A stretch of 10,091 nucleotides of DNA from Nonomuraea sp. (GCA_013362835.1 JABFVJ010000024.1:1-10091), one strand, 5' to 3'. Numbered from the stretch's first letter, positions 1 to 6,779 are shown. The notes: generated by a model from the letters alone, not told the origin. Translations and numbers: made by a program.

Positions 1-171
1 GCGGGCGGCCCGCTCCCCGGCCCGGGGCTCGGCGCCCAGGGCGAGCGCGGCCCGCTGTACGCCGGCCCCGTCGCTGCCCTTGAGCCCCGCGGCGCCGCCC
101 AGCCCGGCGACCGGGTTGACCACCAACCCGACCGACCCGGCCGCCCCGCCGCCCCTCACTCCGGCCGTCAT
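1..171 (-). CDS. ATP-NAD/AcoX-type kinase family protein, N-terminal fragment
   Basis: This is the first 57 codons of a minus-strand gene that continues beyond the left edge. The translation contains VGLVVNPVAGLGG followed by GLKGSDG and a stretch ending in ALALGAEPRA. This matches the N-terminus of the ATP-NAD kinase/AcoX family (COG3199), whose members typically start with a VNPxAGxGG phosphate-binding loop and a GLKGTDG motif. Family members are predicted NAD or diacylglycerol-kinase-fold enzymes; AcoX is encoded in acetoin dehydrogenase operons but its reaction is not settled. The ATG at 171 lies only 3 nt after the stop of the GcvPB-like gene, so the gene is very likely co-transcribed and coupled to it. 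No strong ribosome binding site precedes the ATG; a GTG at codon 5 is an alternative. The substrate cannot be stated from this fragment. Confidence 0.75.
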   Translation of the reverse strand, partial: MTAGVRGGGAAGSVGLVVNPVAGLGGAAGLKGSDGAGVQRAALALGAEPRAGERAAR

Positions 172-174
172 CGC

Positions 175-1731
175 TCAGGCGCCCGCGGACAGGTGCTTGC
201 GCACGTAGGCCCGCCAGGTGGGCGCCCACTGCTTGGGATCGTCGAGCGACGTCGCGTCGATCTTGTGCACGCTCTGGTTGTACGGCGCCCCCTTGACGAA
301 CTCCGGATCCCGCCGCGCCTCCGAGGCGACGTGCTCCAGGATGGCCGCGTACTCGTCGAGGTCCTCCCGCGAGTACGACTCCGTCGGCTCCAGCGTGAAC
401 GGCTCGGGCACCACGTACGGGTGGTGGCTGGTCCAGTAGTGCACCCCGAAGTCGGCGGCCCGCACCCCGATCTCCTCCGAGTGCACCCCCGTCTCCTCCG
501 ACAGCTCCTGCCAGGAGTAACGCACCTGCTCGATCCGCCGCTGGTCCCACGGCGCGGACGCCCCGGGGATCCGGAGCACCTTGTGCATGAGGTAGTTGTT
601 GTTCAGCGCCGCCGTCTCGGCCACCTCGCGCAGCCCTTCGGCGCCCATGGCCATGATCCAGGCGTAGGCGCGCACGATGTTCGGCGTGACGCCGAGGAAC
701 GGCCTGATCTTCCCGACCGTCCGGGCGGGCGTCTCCAGCCCGTACGACGTGCCGTCGAAGGACACCACGGGCCCCGGCAGGAACGGCTCCAGCTCGGGCG
801 AGACGCCGCAGGCGCCGGCCGCCGGGCCGCCGCAGGCGTGCGGCGTGGAGAACGTCTTGTGCAGGTTGAAGTGGCACAGGTCGAACCCGGCGTCGCGGGC
901 CCTGGTGATGCCGAGGATGCCGTTGGCGTTGGCCTGGTCGTAGCAGGCCAGGCCGCCGACCGAGTGCACCAGGTCCACGAACTCCCTGATCCGGGAGTTG
1001 TAGATGCCGGTGTCCTCCGGGTTGGTGATCATCAGGGCGGCGGTGCGGGGGCCGACGGCGGCGCGCAGGGCCTCGAGGTCGGGCAGGCCGTTCGCGTCCG
1101 GCATGAGGGTGATCACCTCGTACCCGGCGGTCTTGGCGCAGGCCGCGTTCGACGGGTGGGAGAACATCGTGGTGATGACCTGGTCGCGGTGCCCTTCGCC
1201 GCGCGCGGCGTGGTAGGCCCGGATCATGGCGATATTGGCGTAGATGGCCGCGGAGCCCGATCCGGGCTGCAGCGACACGCGGGACATGCCGGAGATCTCC
1301 GCCAGCATGCGCTCAAGCCGCCAGTAGATCTCCAGCACGCCCTGCACGGTCTCCTCGTGCTGCAGCGGGTGCAGCTCGGCGACCGCGTTCGCGAACTGGT
1401 CGTTGACCTTCGGGCTGTACTTCATCGTGCAGGTGCCCTGGCCGACGTCGATGTTGAGGTCGACGCCCAGGTTCTCCTGCGACAGCCGCAGGTAGTGCCG
1501 CAGCACGTGGAGCTGCGACATCTCGGGCAGTTTGGGCGGGGTGTCCCGCCGTACCCCTTCGGGCAGCTCGACCTTCGGCGCGCCCGGCTCGGGCACGGCG
1601 ATGCCGCGCCGGCCGGCGCCGGTCAGCTCGAAGATGATCGGCTCGTCCCAGCGCGCCTGGTGGAAGCGGCGCAGCGGCGGCTTCGGCGCCACCGGCAGCT
1701 CCGCGAAGGACTCGGCTCCGTGCCCGCTCAT
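175..1731 (-). CDS. GcvPB-like PLP enzyme (glycine dehydrogenase subunit 2 family, divergent)
   Basis: The 518-residue protein belongs to the C-terminal P-protein half (GcvPB). In the glycine cleavage system that half binds PLP, decarboxylates glycine and passes aminomethyl to lipoyl-GcvH. Visible family signatures are NLGVD at about 87-91, CTMKYSPKVN at 101-110, the PLP-lysine motif NLHKTFSTPH with Lys292, and LEPTESYS near the C-terminus. Several canonical segments differ. PLGSCTMKYNP reads VGQGTCTMKYSP, the GGGGPG loop after the lysine reads ACGGPAAG, SAHGSNPATA reads FSHPSNAACA, and YDGAN reads YDQAN. It is also longer than Thermus-type GcvPB (about 474 residues). The ATG start overlaps the upstream GcvPA-like stop as ATGA, with GGGAGG 10 nt upstream; the longer in-frame extension lies inside that gene and was discarded. 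Family membership is sure; glycine decarboxylase activity is not. Confidence 0.9.
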   Translation of the reverse strand: MSGHGAESFAELPVAPKPPLRRFHQARWDEPIIFELTGAGRRGIAVPEPGAPKVELPEGVRRDTPPKLPEMSQLHVLRHYLRLSQENLGVDLNIDVGQGTCTMKYSPKVNDQFANAVAELHPLQHEETVQGVLEIYWRLERMLAEISGMSRVSLQPGSGSAAIYANIAMIRAYHAARGEGHRDQVITTMFSHPSNAACAKTAGYEVITLMPDANGLPDLEALRAAVGPRTAALMITNPEDTGIYNSRIREFVDLVHSVGGLACYDQANANGILGITRARDAGFDLCHFNLHKTFSTPHACGGPAAGACGVSPELEPFLPGPVVSFDGTSYGLETPARTVGKIRPFLGVTPNIVRAYAWIMAMGAEGLREVAETAALNNNYLMHKVLRIPGASAPWDQRRIEQVRYSWQELSEETGVHSEEIGVRAADFGVHYWTSHHPYVVPEPFTLEPTESYSREDLDEYAAILEHVASEARRDPEFVKGAPYNQSVHKIDATSLDDPKQWAPTWRAYVRKHLSAGA

Positions 1732-3059
1732 GCCTGCACAACCTCCCGTACGGCTGCCGCGAGCCGGTCGATGTCGTCGATGGTGTGGCGCTCGGTCACG
1801 CAGACCAGCACCGTGCGCCCGTCCAGCGGGACGCCGCCGTAGATGCCGCGTTCGCGCAGCCCGGCGAGCAGCGCCGCCGCGTCGGGCACCTCGATCGCGA
1901 ACTCCCGGAAGTGCGCCGCTCCCTCGTGCAGGACGGTGACCGACGAGGCCAGGGCGTTCATGGCGTACCGGGTGCGGGCGAGGACGGTCTCGCCGAGCTC
2001 CTTCATGCCCTGGGGGCCCATGAGCGCGAGGTAGACCCCGGCCGTGATGCCCCACAGGGCGGCGGCGGTGCCCACCCATTCCTTGCCCTCCTCGCGCAGG
2101 GCGAAGGAGGTGCGGTCGTAGAAGACGTCGCCGAAGCCGTACTCGCCGGGGACCTTCGTCGGCGCGATGCCGAACAGGCGCGAGGGGAACTCGGCGACCA
2201 GCCGCTCGTCGTCCTGGGTGGCGATGTAGCCGGCGTGGCCGCCGCCGTAGTTCTGGTGGATGCCGAGCGACTGGATGTCGCCGCAGGCGATGTCGGCGCC
2301 GTAGGAGGCGGGCGGGGCGAGCACGCCCAGCGAGATGGGGTCGGCGCTCACGACGAGCAGCGCGCCGCAGGCGTGCGCGAGATCGGCCAGCTCGCGGCCG
2401 CGGGTCTCGACGACGCCGTAGACGTTCGGGGTCTCCAGGTAGAGGGCGGCGTAGGAGTCGTCGAGGGAGATCTCCCCCATCTCCCCGTTCGCGGCGACCG
2501 GCGCGAGTTCGACCGTGATGCCGGGGGCGAGGAAGTCACGCAGCTTGCTCAGCTTGTCGGCGCTCACCGCCCCGCTGACCAGCACCTTCGACCGGCCGGT
2601 GTAGCGGCAGGCCATGCGCAGGGCGGTGCCGGACGCCTGGAAGCCGTCGTAGGTGGGGACGTTGACGACGTCCATCTCCAGCAGCTCGCCCATCATGCTG
2701 ACGTACTCGAACAGGGCCTGGAAACGGCCGTGGTCCTCGTACGGCTCCCCCGCGTACGCGGTCAGGAACTCGCTCCTGGAGTTGACCTCGTCGCAGACGG
2801 CGGGCACGTGGTGCGGGTAGCAGCCGTGGCCGAGAAAGCTCAGGGCCTCCTCGGTGTCGACGTTCCTGCCGAACAGCCCCTTCATGTGGCGCACCAGGTC
2901 GCGCTCGGCCGTGAACGGCGCCGGCAGGTCGAGCGGCCGGTCGAGCCGCAGGTCGGCGGGGATGTCGGCGTAGAACTCCTCGACGCTCGACACGCCGATC
3001 GCGGCGAGCATCTCGGCTCGTACGCCCGGCTCGGCGTTGGGTATGTACGGGTGCGTCAC
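1728..3059 (-). CDS. GcvPA-like protein (glycine dehydrogenase subunit 1 family, divergent)
   Basis: The 443-residue protein matches the length of GcvPA, the N-terminal half of split glycine decarboxylase (fold type I, normally lacking the PLP lysine). It begins THPYIPNAEPG..MLAAIGVSSVEEFYADIP, like true GcvPA, and keeps FLGHGCYPHHVPAV at 75-88, SRSEFLTAY at 94-102, the YDG at 137-139, and ADPISLGVL followed by YGADIACGD. It departs from canonical GcvPA in two known motifs. The YQPEVSQG segment is YAGEPYEDHG (102-111), and the REQxIRRxKAxSNITTN region is REEGKEWVGTAAALWGI (322-338). The GTG start at 3059 overlaps the beta-galactosidase stop as GTGA and has AAGGAG 4 nt upstream. It presumably forms an alpha2beta2-type enzyme with the overlapping GcvPB-like product. 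It may be a paralogue with another substrate rather than housekeeping GcvPA. Confidence 0.9.
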   Translation of the reverse strand: MTHPYIPNAEPGVRAEMLAAIGVSSVEEFYADIPADLRLDRPLDLPAPFTAERDLVRHMKGLFGRNVDTEEALSFLGHGCYPHHVPAVCDEVNSRSEFLTAYAGEPYEDHGRFQALFEYVSMMGELLEMDVVNVPTYDGFQASGTALRMACRYTGRSKVLVSGAVSADKLSKLRDFLAPGITVELAPVAANGEMGEISLDDSYAALYLETPNVYGVVETRGRELADLAHACGALLVVSADPISLGVLAPPASYGADIACGDIQSLGIHQNYGGGHAGYIATQDDERLVAEFPSRLFGIAPTKVPGEYGFGDVFYDRTSFALREEGKEWVGTAAALWGITAGVYLALMGPQGMKELGETVLARTRYAMNALASSVTVLHEGAAHFREFAIEVPDAAALLAGLRERGIYGGVPLDGRTVLVCVTERHTIDDIDRLAAAVREVVQA

Positions 3060-5002
3060 TTGTCTCCTTCGATCCTGAGCACGACGGCGTCGCGGGGGCC
3101 CAGCTCGACCCGGCCCCGCATCCGGGCCCCGGTGAGCAGGTCGGTCCCGTGGCACGGGAGCGTGACCGGCCGCGGGGCGGTGGTGTGGTTGAGGAGGAAG
3201 AGGTGGCCGCCCCTCCTGACGGCCTCCACGCCCTCGGGCACGTCGATTCGCTCGATGCCGTCCAGCAGCGGTTCCAGCACCGGCGTCACGTCGTCGAGCA
3301 AGCATCCGACGTAGGTGGCGTTCCCCTTGCGGGTGACGGCGGGCAGGCCGTCGAGGTCGCCGCCCTCGAACAGCGCGACCGGCTCGGCGCCGTCCAGCCT
3401 GATCCACTCGGCCCACGTACGGGCCGCGCCCACGCCGGTCTTCTGCACGACCCCGTCCGCGAGCGGCCAGAACTCCTCCACGGCGACGCCGAGCAGGTCA
3501 CGCAGCGGGCCGGGGGCGCCGCCGGGATGCACCTGGTCGGACTCGTCCACCACGCCGCTGAACGGCCCGACGACGAGCCTGCCCTCGTACGCCTCCAGCG
3601 CCTTGGCCTGCTCGGCCGTGCACAGGTACAGGTTCGGGGCGATGACCAGCTCGTACGGCGACAGGTCGCGGCCCGGCGGCGTCAGGTCCACGGCGATGCC
3701 CCTGGCGTGCAGCGGGGCGTACCAGGCGAGGAGCAGGTCCTTCAGCCTGAGCCGGTTCGACGGCATGGACTCGGGGGCCTCCAGGGCCCACCAGCTCGGC
3801 CAGTCGAGCACCAGCGCGACCTGGGCGCGGGTGTTCCCGCCCGCGACCTCGGCCAGGCGGCGCAGGTCGGCGCCGAGCGCGAGGGTGTCCCGCCAGCCGC
3901 GCGTGTCCGTGCCGCCGTGCGGGAGCAGCGCCGAGTGGAACTTCTCGGGGCCGTACCTGGCCTGGCGCCACTGGAAGAACAGGACGCCGTCGGAGCCGTG
4001 GGCGAGCGCCTGGAGGCTGTGCAGGCGCATCATGCCGGGCGGCTTCGGCACGTTCACCTCGCGCCAGGACACCGCCGAGGGCGCGGACTCCAGCAGCAGC
4101 CACGGGCCCCGCCTGAGCGAGCGCATGAGGTCGTAGCTCAGCGCGACCTGCACGTGGGAGGCCGGGTCGGCGGGGTCGGGGTAGGCGTCGTCGCTCACGA
4201 CGTCCTCGGCGGCGGCCCACGTCCAGTAGTCGAGGCCGTGCAGGATGCTCATGAAGTTCGTGGTGACCGGGACGTCGGGCGTGACCGCGCGCAGCGCCGC
4301 CTTCTCGGCCAGGAACAGCTCCAGGAGCGCGTCGCTGCAGAAGCGCCGCCAGTCGAGGAGCTGGGCGGGGTTGACCGGGCCCGGCGCGGTCCTCGGGGGC
4401 TCGATCTGGTCGAAACCGGTGTAGTGCTGGCCCCAGCAGGAGGTGCCCCACGCGGCGTTCAGCGCGTGGACGGTCTCGTACCGCCGTTCCAGCCAGCGGC
4501 GGAAGTGGCGGGCGGACTCGGGGCAGAAGCACTCCAGGGTGTGGTCGGCGTACTCGTTGCCGATGTGCCACAGGGCCAGCGCGGGGTGCTCGCCGTAGCG
4601 CTCGGCCATGGCGGTGGCCAGGCGTACGGCGTGCTCGCGGAAGACCGGCGAGCTCGGGCAGTAGCCCTGCCGCGAGCCGAACTCCAGCCGCACGCCGTCG
4701 GCGTCGACCGGCATCAGCTCGGGGTGCTCGCGCACCAGCCAGGGCGGCGGGGTGGCGGTCGCGGTGGCGAGGTCGGCCGCGATCCCGTGCTCGTGCAGCA
4801 GACCGAGCACCCGGTCGAGCCACCCGAAGTCGTACGCCCCCCGCTCGGGCTCCAGCCTCGACCAGGAGAACACCGCGACGGTCACCAGGTTGACCCCGGC
4901 CTCGGCCATGAGCCGCACGTCCTCGGCCCACACCTCCTCCGGCCACTGCTCGGGGTTGTAGTCCCCGCCGAACAGCAGCCCCGGTATCCGGGTCAGCCCC
5001 AC
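3056..5002 (-). CDS. Glycoside hydrolase family 42 beta-galactosidase
   Basis: This is a predicted cytoplasmic beta-galactosidase of GH42; no signal peptide is visible. It hydrolyses terminal beta-D-galactosyl residues from small glycosides. Numbered from the upstream ATG at 5026 (656 residues), the signature FGGDYNPEQWPEE is at 19-31. The acid/base Glu is E158 in WHIGNEY and the nucleophile is E313 in WLLLESAPSAVSW. The TIM barrel runs to about 390, followed by the flavodoxin-like trimerisation domain to about 600 and a small beta-sandwich. The GH42 metal cysteine set is partly present: C123, C166 and C168, with Ser171 in place of the fourth Cys. I prefer the GTG at 5002 (648 residues), because AAGGAG lies 5 nt upstream of it while the ATG at 5026 has no Shine-Dalgarno and would leave a very short leader. 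The stop overlaps the GcvPA-like start by GTGA, making this the first gene of the operon. Confidence 0.93.
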   Translation of the reverse strand: MGLTRIPGLLFGGDYNPEQWPEEVWAEDVRLMAEAGVNLVTVAVFSWSRLEPERGAYDFGWLDRVLGLLHEHGIAADLATATATPPPWLVREHPELMPVDADGVRLEFGSRQGYCPSSPVFREHAVRLATAMAERYGEHPALALWHIGNEYADHTLECFCPESARHFRRWLERRYETVHALNAAWGTSCWGQHYTGFDQIEPPRTAPGPVNPAQLLDWRRFCSDALLELFLAEKAALRAVTPDVPVTTNFMSILHGLDYWTWAAAEDVVSDDAYPDPADPASHVQVALSYDLMRSLRRGPWLLLESAPSAVSWREVNVPKPPGMMRLHSLQALAHGSDGVLFFQWRQARYGPEKFHSALLPHGGTDTRGWRDTLALGADLRRLAEVAGGNTRAQVALVLDWPSWWALEAPESMPSNRLRLKDLLLAWYAPLHARGIAVDLTPPGRDLSPYELVIAPNLYLCTAEQAKALEAYEGRLVVGPFSGVVDESDQVHPGGAPGPLRDLLGVAVEEFWPLADGVVQKTGVGAARTWAEWIRLDGAEPVALFEGGDLDGLPAVTRKGNATYVGCLLDDVTPVLEPLLDGIERIDVPEGVEAVRRGGHLFLLNHTTAPRPVTLPCHGTDLLTGARMRGRVELGPRDAVVLRIEGDK

Positions 5003-5028
5003 ACGAACTCCTTGATCACGTGACATGT

Positions 5029-5069
5029 AATATTTTGTATGCCGAATTCATAGTGCAGTATTTTGCATG
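5029..5069. repeat. Paired 13-bp direct repeats, candidate operator of the GntR regulator
   Basis: AATATTTTGTATG (5029-5041) and AGTATTTTGCATG (5057-5069) match at 11 of 13 positions and lie 28 bp apart, close to three helical turns. One copy fills the -35/-10 spacer of the predicted operon promoter and the other covers its likely transcription start, as expected for repressor sites. A TGACGTCA palindrome (5068-5075) overlaps the -35 box and a TCACGTGA palindrome lies at 5016-5023. The adjacent divergent FCD-type GntR gene is the obvious binder, but this is inference. Confidence 0.5.
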
Positions 5070-5076
5070 ACGTCAA
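5047..5076 (-). promoter_or_regulatory. Predicted promoter of the GH42-GcvP-like operon
   Basis: Read on the minus strand there is a -35 box TTGACG (5076-5071) and a -10 box TATGAA (5052-5047) separated by 18 bp. The -35 matches 5 of 6 consensus bases and the -10 matches 4 of 6. The predicted transcript would start near 5040. That leaves about 37 nt of leader before the GTG at 5002, including the AAGGAG at 5013-5008, and only about 13 nt before the ATG at 5026. Confidence 0.55.
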
Positions 5077-5080
5077 GGGT

Positions 5081-5107
5081 TAAAATCGGATGACCTTAGA
5101 GAGGGAG
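5081..5107 (+). promoter_or_regulatory. Candidate -10 box and ribosome binding site of the GntR gene
   Basis: TAAAAT (5081-5086) matches the -10 consensus at 5 of 6 positions. It would start transcription near 5093, just ahead of the GAGGGAG ribosome binding site (5101-5107), which is 4 nt from the ATG at 5112. No good -35 box is present at the right distance. The promoter may therefore depend on an activator, or be misassigned. Confidence 0.35.
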
Positions 5108-5111
5108 TGCC

Positions 5112-5750
5112 ATGCCGATCGAGCGGCGACCGCTGCGTGAGCAGATCAGGGAAGAGCTACTGAGCAGGCTCGATCGAGGCGACTTCGCCGCCGGCACCGA
5201 CATCAACGAGGCCGCCCTGGCCGCCGACCTGGGCGTCAGCCGCACTCCCCTGCGCGAGGCGCTGATCACGCTCGCCGGCGAAGGCGTGCTGGAGAGCAAC
5301 CAGGGGCGCGGGTTCCGGTTCGCGCCGGTGAGCAGGCGGGAGTTCAGGGAGCTGTGCGAGATCGTCGCCGCCCTGGAGGCGCTCGCCCTCGACTGCTCCG
5401 ACCCCGGCCACCTCCGCGAGATCGCCCCCGACCTGCTGAAACTGGCCAAAGACTTCCCCGACGACGTCGCCGAGCAGCAGGTCATAGAGCGTCACGACGA
5501 CGAGTGGCACGACCTGCTGCTGAGCGGCTGCCGCAACGAACGCCTGCTCGACCTCATCACCAGCGTCAAGGCCGGCATGCGCCGCTACGCCCACCTGCTC
5601 GCCGGCGACGACGCGCCCCTGGAGCGCGAGGCCGCCGAGCACCGGCACATCGCCGAGTCCCTTCTCGCCGGCGACCTGCCCCAGGCGGCCCAGGCCCTGC
5701 GCGACAACTGGATCAACGGGATGGAACGGATGATGTCGCGGATCCCGTGA
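5112..5750 (+). CDS. GntR-family regulator, FadR subfamily (FCD domain)
   Basis: This is a 212-residue DNA-binding regulator. The N-terminal GntR winged helix spans about 5-75 and includes REQIREELLSRL, the typical GVSRTPLREALITLAGEGVL (41-60) and a GRGFRFAPVS wing. An all-helical FCD ligand domain follows from about 76. Its metal/ligand set is recognisable as D129 or D130, H133, H177 (EHRHI) and H179. The usual last histidine of the family is replaced around N199 (LRDNWIN), so metal coordination may be altered. FCD regulators usually sense small organic acids or sugar acids. It is divergent from the beta-galactosidase/GcvP-like operon and shares its AT-rich 85-bp control region, so it most likely controls that operon and itself. 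The ligand is unknown. No clear terminator follows it. Confidence 0.9.
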   Translation: MPIERRPLREQIREELLSRLDRGDFAAGTDINEAALAADLGVSRTPLREALITLAGEGVLESNQGRGFRFAPVSRREFRELCEIVAALEALALDCSDPGHLREIAPDLLKLAKDFPDDVAEQQVIERHDDEWHDLLLSGCRNERLLDLITSVKAGMRRYAHLLAGDDAPLEREAAEHRHIAESLLAGDLPQAAQALRDNWINGMERMMSRIP

Positions 5751-5761
5751 CCCCGACGGAA

Positions 5762-5774
5762 TAGTTGAAAACTA
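5762..5774. promoter_or_regulatory. Palindrome TAGTT-GAA-AACTA upstream of pirin
   Basis: Perfect 5-bp inverted arms are separated by 3 bp, in the 63-bp gap between the GntR and pirin genes. The palindrome contains TTGAAA (5765-5770), which resembles a -35 box, but no convincing -10 box lies 16-18 bp downstream. MarR-type regulators commonly bind short palindromes of this size and a MarR gene follows pirin, so it is a plausible operator. The binder is not established. Confidence 0.4.
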
Positions 5775-5813
5775 AACCGGGTTGCATGGGGCACATCCGC
5801 TGGAAGGAGCGAC

Positions 5814-6779
5814 ATGCCCGCCGTAACCGTTGAGAACCCGCTCACCCTCCCGCGCCTGCCCGAGCCCGTGGCCGGGGCGCCGGAGCGCAAGGTGCTCGCC
5901 GTGGAGACCGCGCCCAGCGGCTTCGAGGGCGAGGGCTTCCCCGTACGCCGGGCGCTCGCGGCGATCAAGCCCGAGTATCTGGACCCGTTCGTGATGATGG
6001 ACCAGATGGGCGAGGTCGACTACGCGGCGGGCGAGCCCAAGGGCACGCCGTGGCACCCGCACCGCGGCTTCGAGACCGTCACGTACATGATCGACGGGGT
6101 GATGGACCACCTCGACTCCAACGGCGGCGGCGGCACGATCACCAACGGCGACACCCAGTGGATGACCGCCGGCGCGGGCATTCTCCACAAGGAGGCGCCG
6201 CCGGAGTGGCTCGTGCAGCAGGGCGGGCTGTTCCACGGCATCCAGCTCTGGGTCAACCTCCCGGGCGCCAAGAAGATGATCGCGCCGAAGTACCAGGACA
6301 TCGGCCGCTCCAGCGTCGCGCTGCTGAGCAGCCATGACGGAGGCGCGCTGGTCCGCCTGATCGCGGGCGACCTCGCGGGCAACTCCGGCCCCGGCAGCAC
6401 CCAGACGCCGATCACGCTGCTGCACGCCACGATCAGCCCCGGCGCGCGGCTGACGATGCCGTGGCGCAAGGACTTCAACGCCCTGGCGTACGTGCTGTCG
6501 GGGCGCGGCACGGCCGGCGCCGAGCGGCGGCCCCTGCACGGCGGGCAGCTCGCGGTCTTCGACGGCTTCGGCAACCGGCCGGGGCTGACCACCGAGGGCG
6601 CGAGCCTCACGATCACGGCCAAGGACACTCTCGACGTGATCGTGCTGGGCGGCGAGCCGATCGGCGAGCCCGTGGCCCATTACGGCCCGTTCGTCATGAA
6701 CACCCGCGCCGAGCTGGCCCAGGCGTTCGAGGACTTCCAGGCCGGCCGCCTCGGCACGATCCCGGCCGGACACTCCTGA
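5814..6779 (+). CDS. Pirin family protein (cupin)
   Basis: This 321-residue cytoplasmic bicupin shows the pirin signature strongly. The N-terminal cupin has the metal ligands H81 and H83 in WHPHRGFETVTYM, and H125 and E127 in AGAGILHKEAPPEW, the set that holds Fe in characterised pirins. DPFVMMDQMG (57-66) and LFHGIQLWVNLP (139-150) are further family marks. The C-terminal cupin spans about 195-300 and ends with GGEPIGEPVAHYGPFVMN, typical of the family. Some bacterial pirins oxidise quercetin; others bind metabolic enzymes or act as redox-dependent regulators, so the role here is open. It is about 20 residues longer at the N-terminus than short family members. GGAAGGAG lies 4 nt before the ATG. 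The MarR gene starts 51 nt after its stop on the same strand, behind its own dyad. Confidence 0.93.
   Translation: MPAVTVENPLTLPRLPEPVAGAPERKVLAVETAPSGFEGEGFPVRRALAAIKPEYLDPFVMMDQMGEVDYAAGEPKGTPWHPHRGFETVTYMIDGVMDHLDSNGGGGTITNGDTQWMTAGAGILHKEAPPEWLVQQGGLFHGIQLWVNLPGAKKMIAPKYQDIGRSSVALLSSHDGGALVRLIAGDLAGNSGPGSTQTPITLLHATISPGARLTMPWRKDFNALAYVLSGRGTAGAERRPLHGGQLAVFDGFGNRPGLTTEGASLTITAKDTLDVIVLGGEPIGEPVAHYGPFVMNTRAELAQAFEDFQAGRLGTIPAGHS

Noticed and set aside
193..1842. Long plus-strand frames (193-1842, 1785-3314, 3149-5023) opposite the operon
   Set aside because: They are Val/Arg/Gly/His-rich antisense shadows caused by GC-rich codon bias, without recognisable domains, and they lie opposite well-identified genes.
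175..2079. A 634-codon reading frame extending the GcvPB-like gene upstream to 2079
   Set aside because: The extra 116 residues are low-complexity Arg/Gly/Pro translation of the GcvPA-like gene in another frame. The family N-terminus and the ATGA overlap place the start at 1731.
175..3059. Calling this a standard glycine cleavage system locus
   Set aside because: No GcvT, GcvH or lipoamide dehydrogenase gene is present, the hallmark P-protein motifs are altered, and the partner genes are a glycosidase and an AcoX-like kinase.
1728..3416. A 562-codon frame extending the GcvPA-like gene to 3416
   Set aside because: The added 119 residues are out-of-frame beta-galactosidase sequence. THPYIPNAE is the true family start, at the GTG at 3059.
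5016..5086. The repeats between the divergent genes as a CRISPR or attachment site
   Set aside because: There are only two short copies with 28-bp periodicity inside a promoter, with no integrase, cas gene or tRNA nearby; an operator explains them better.
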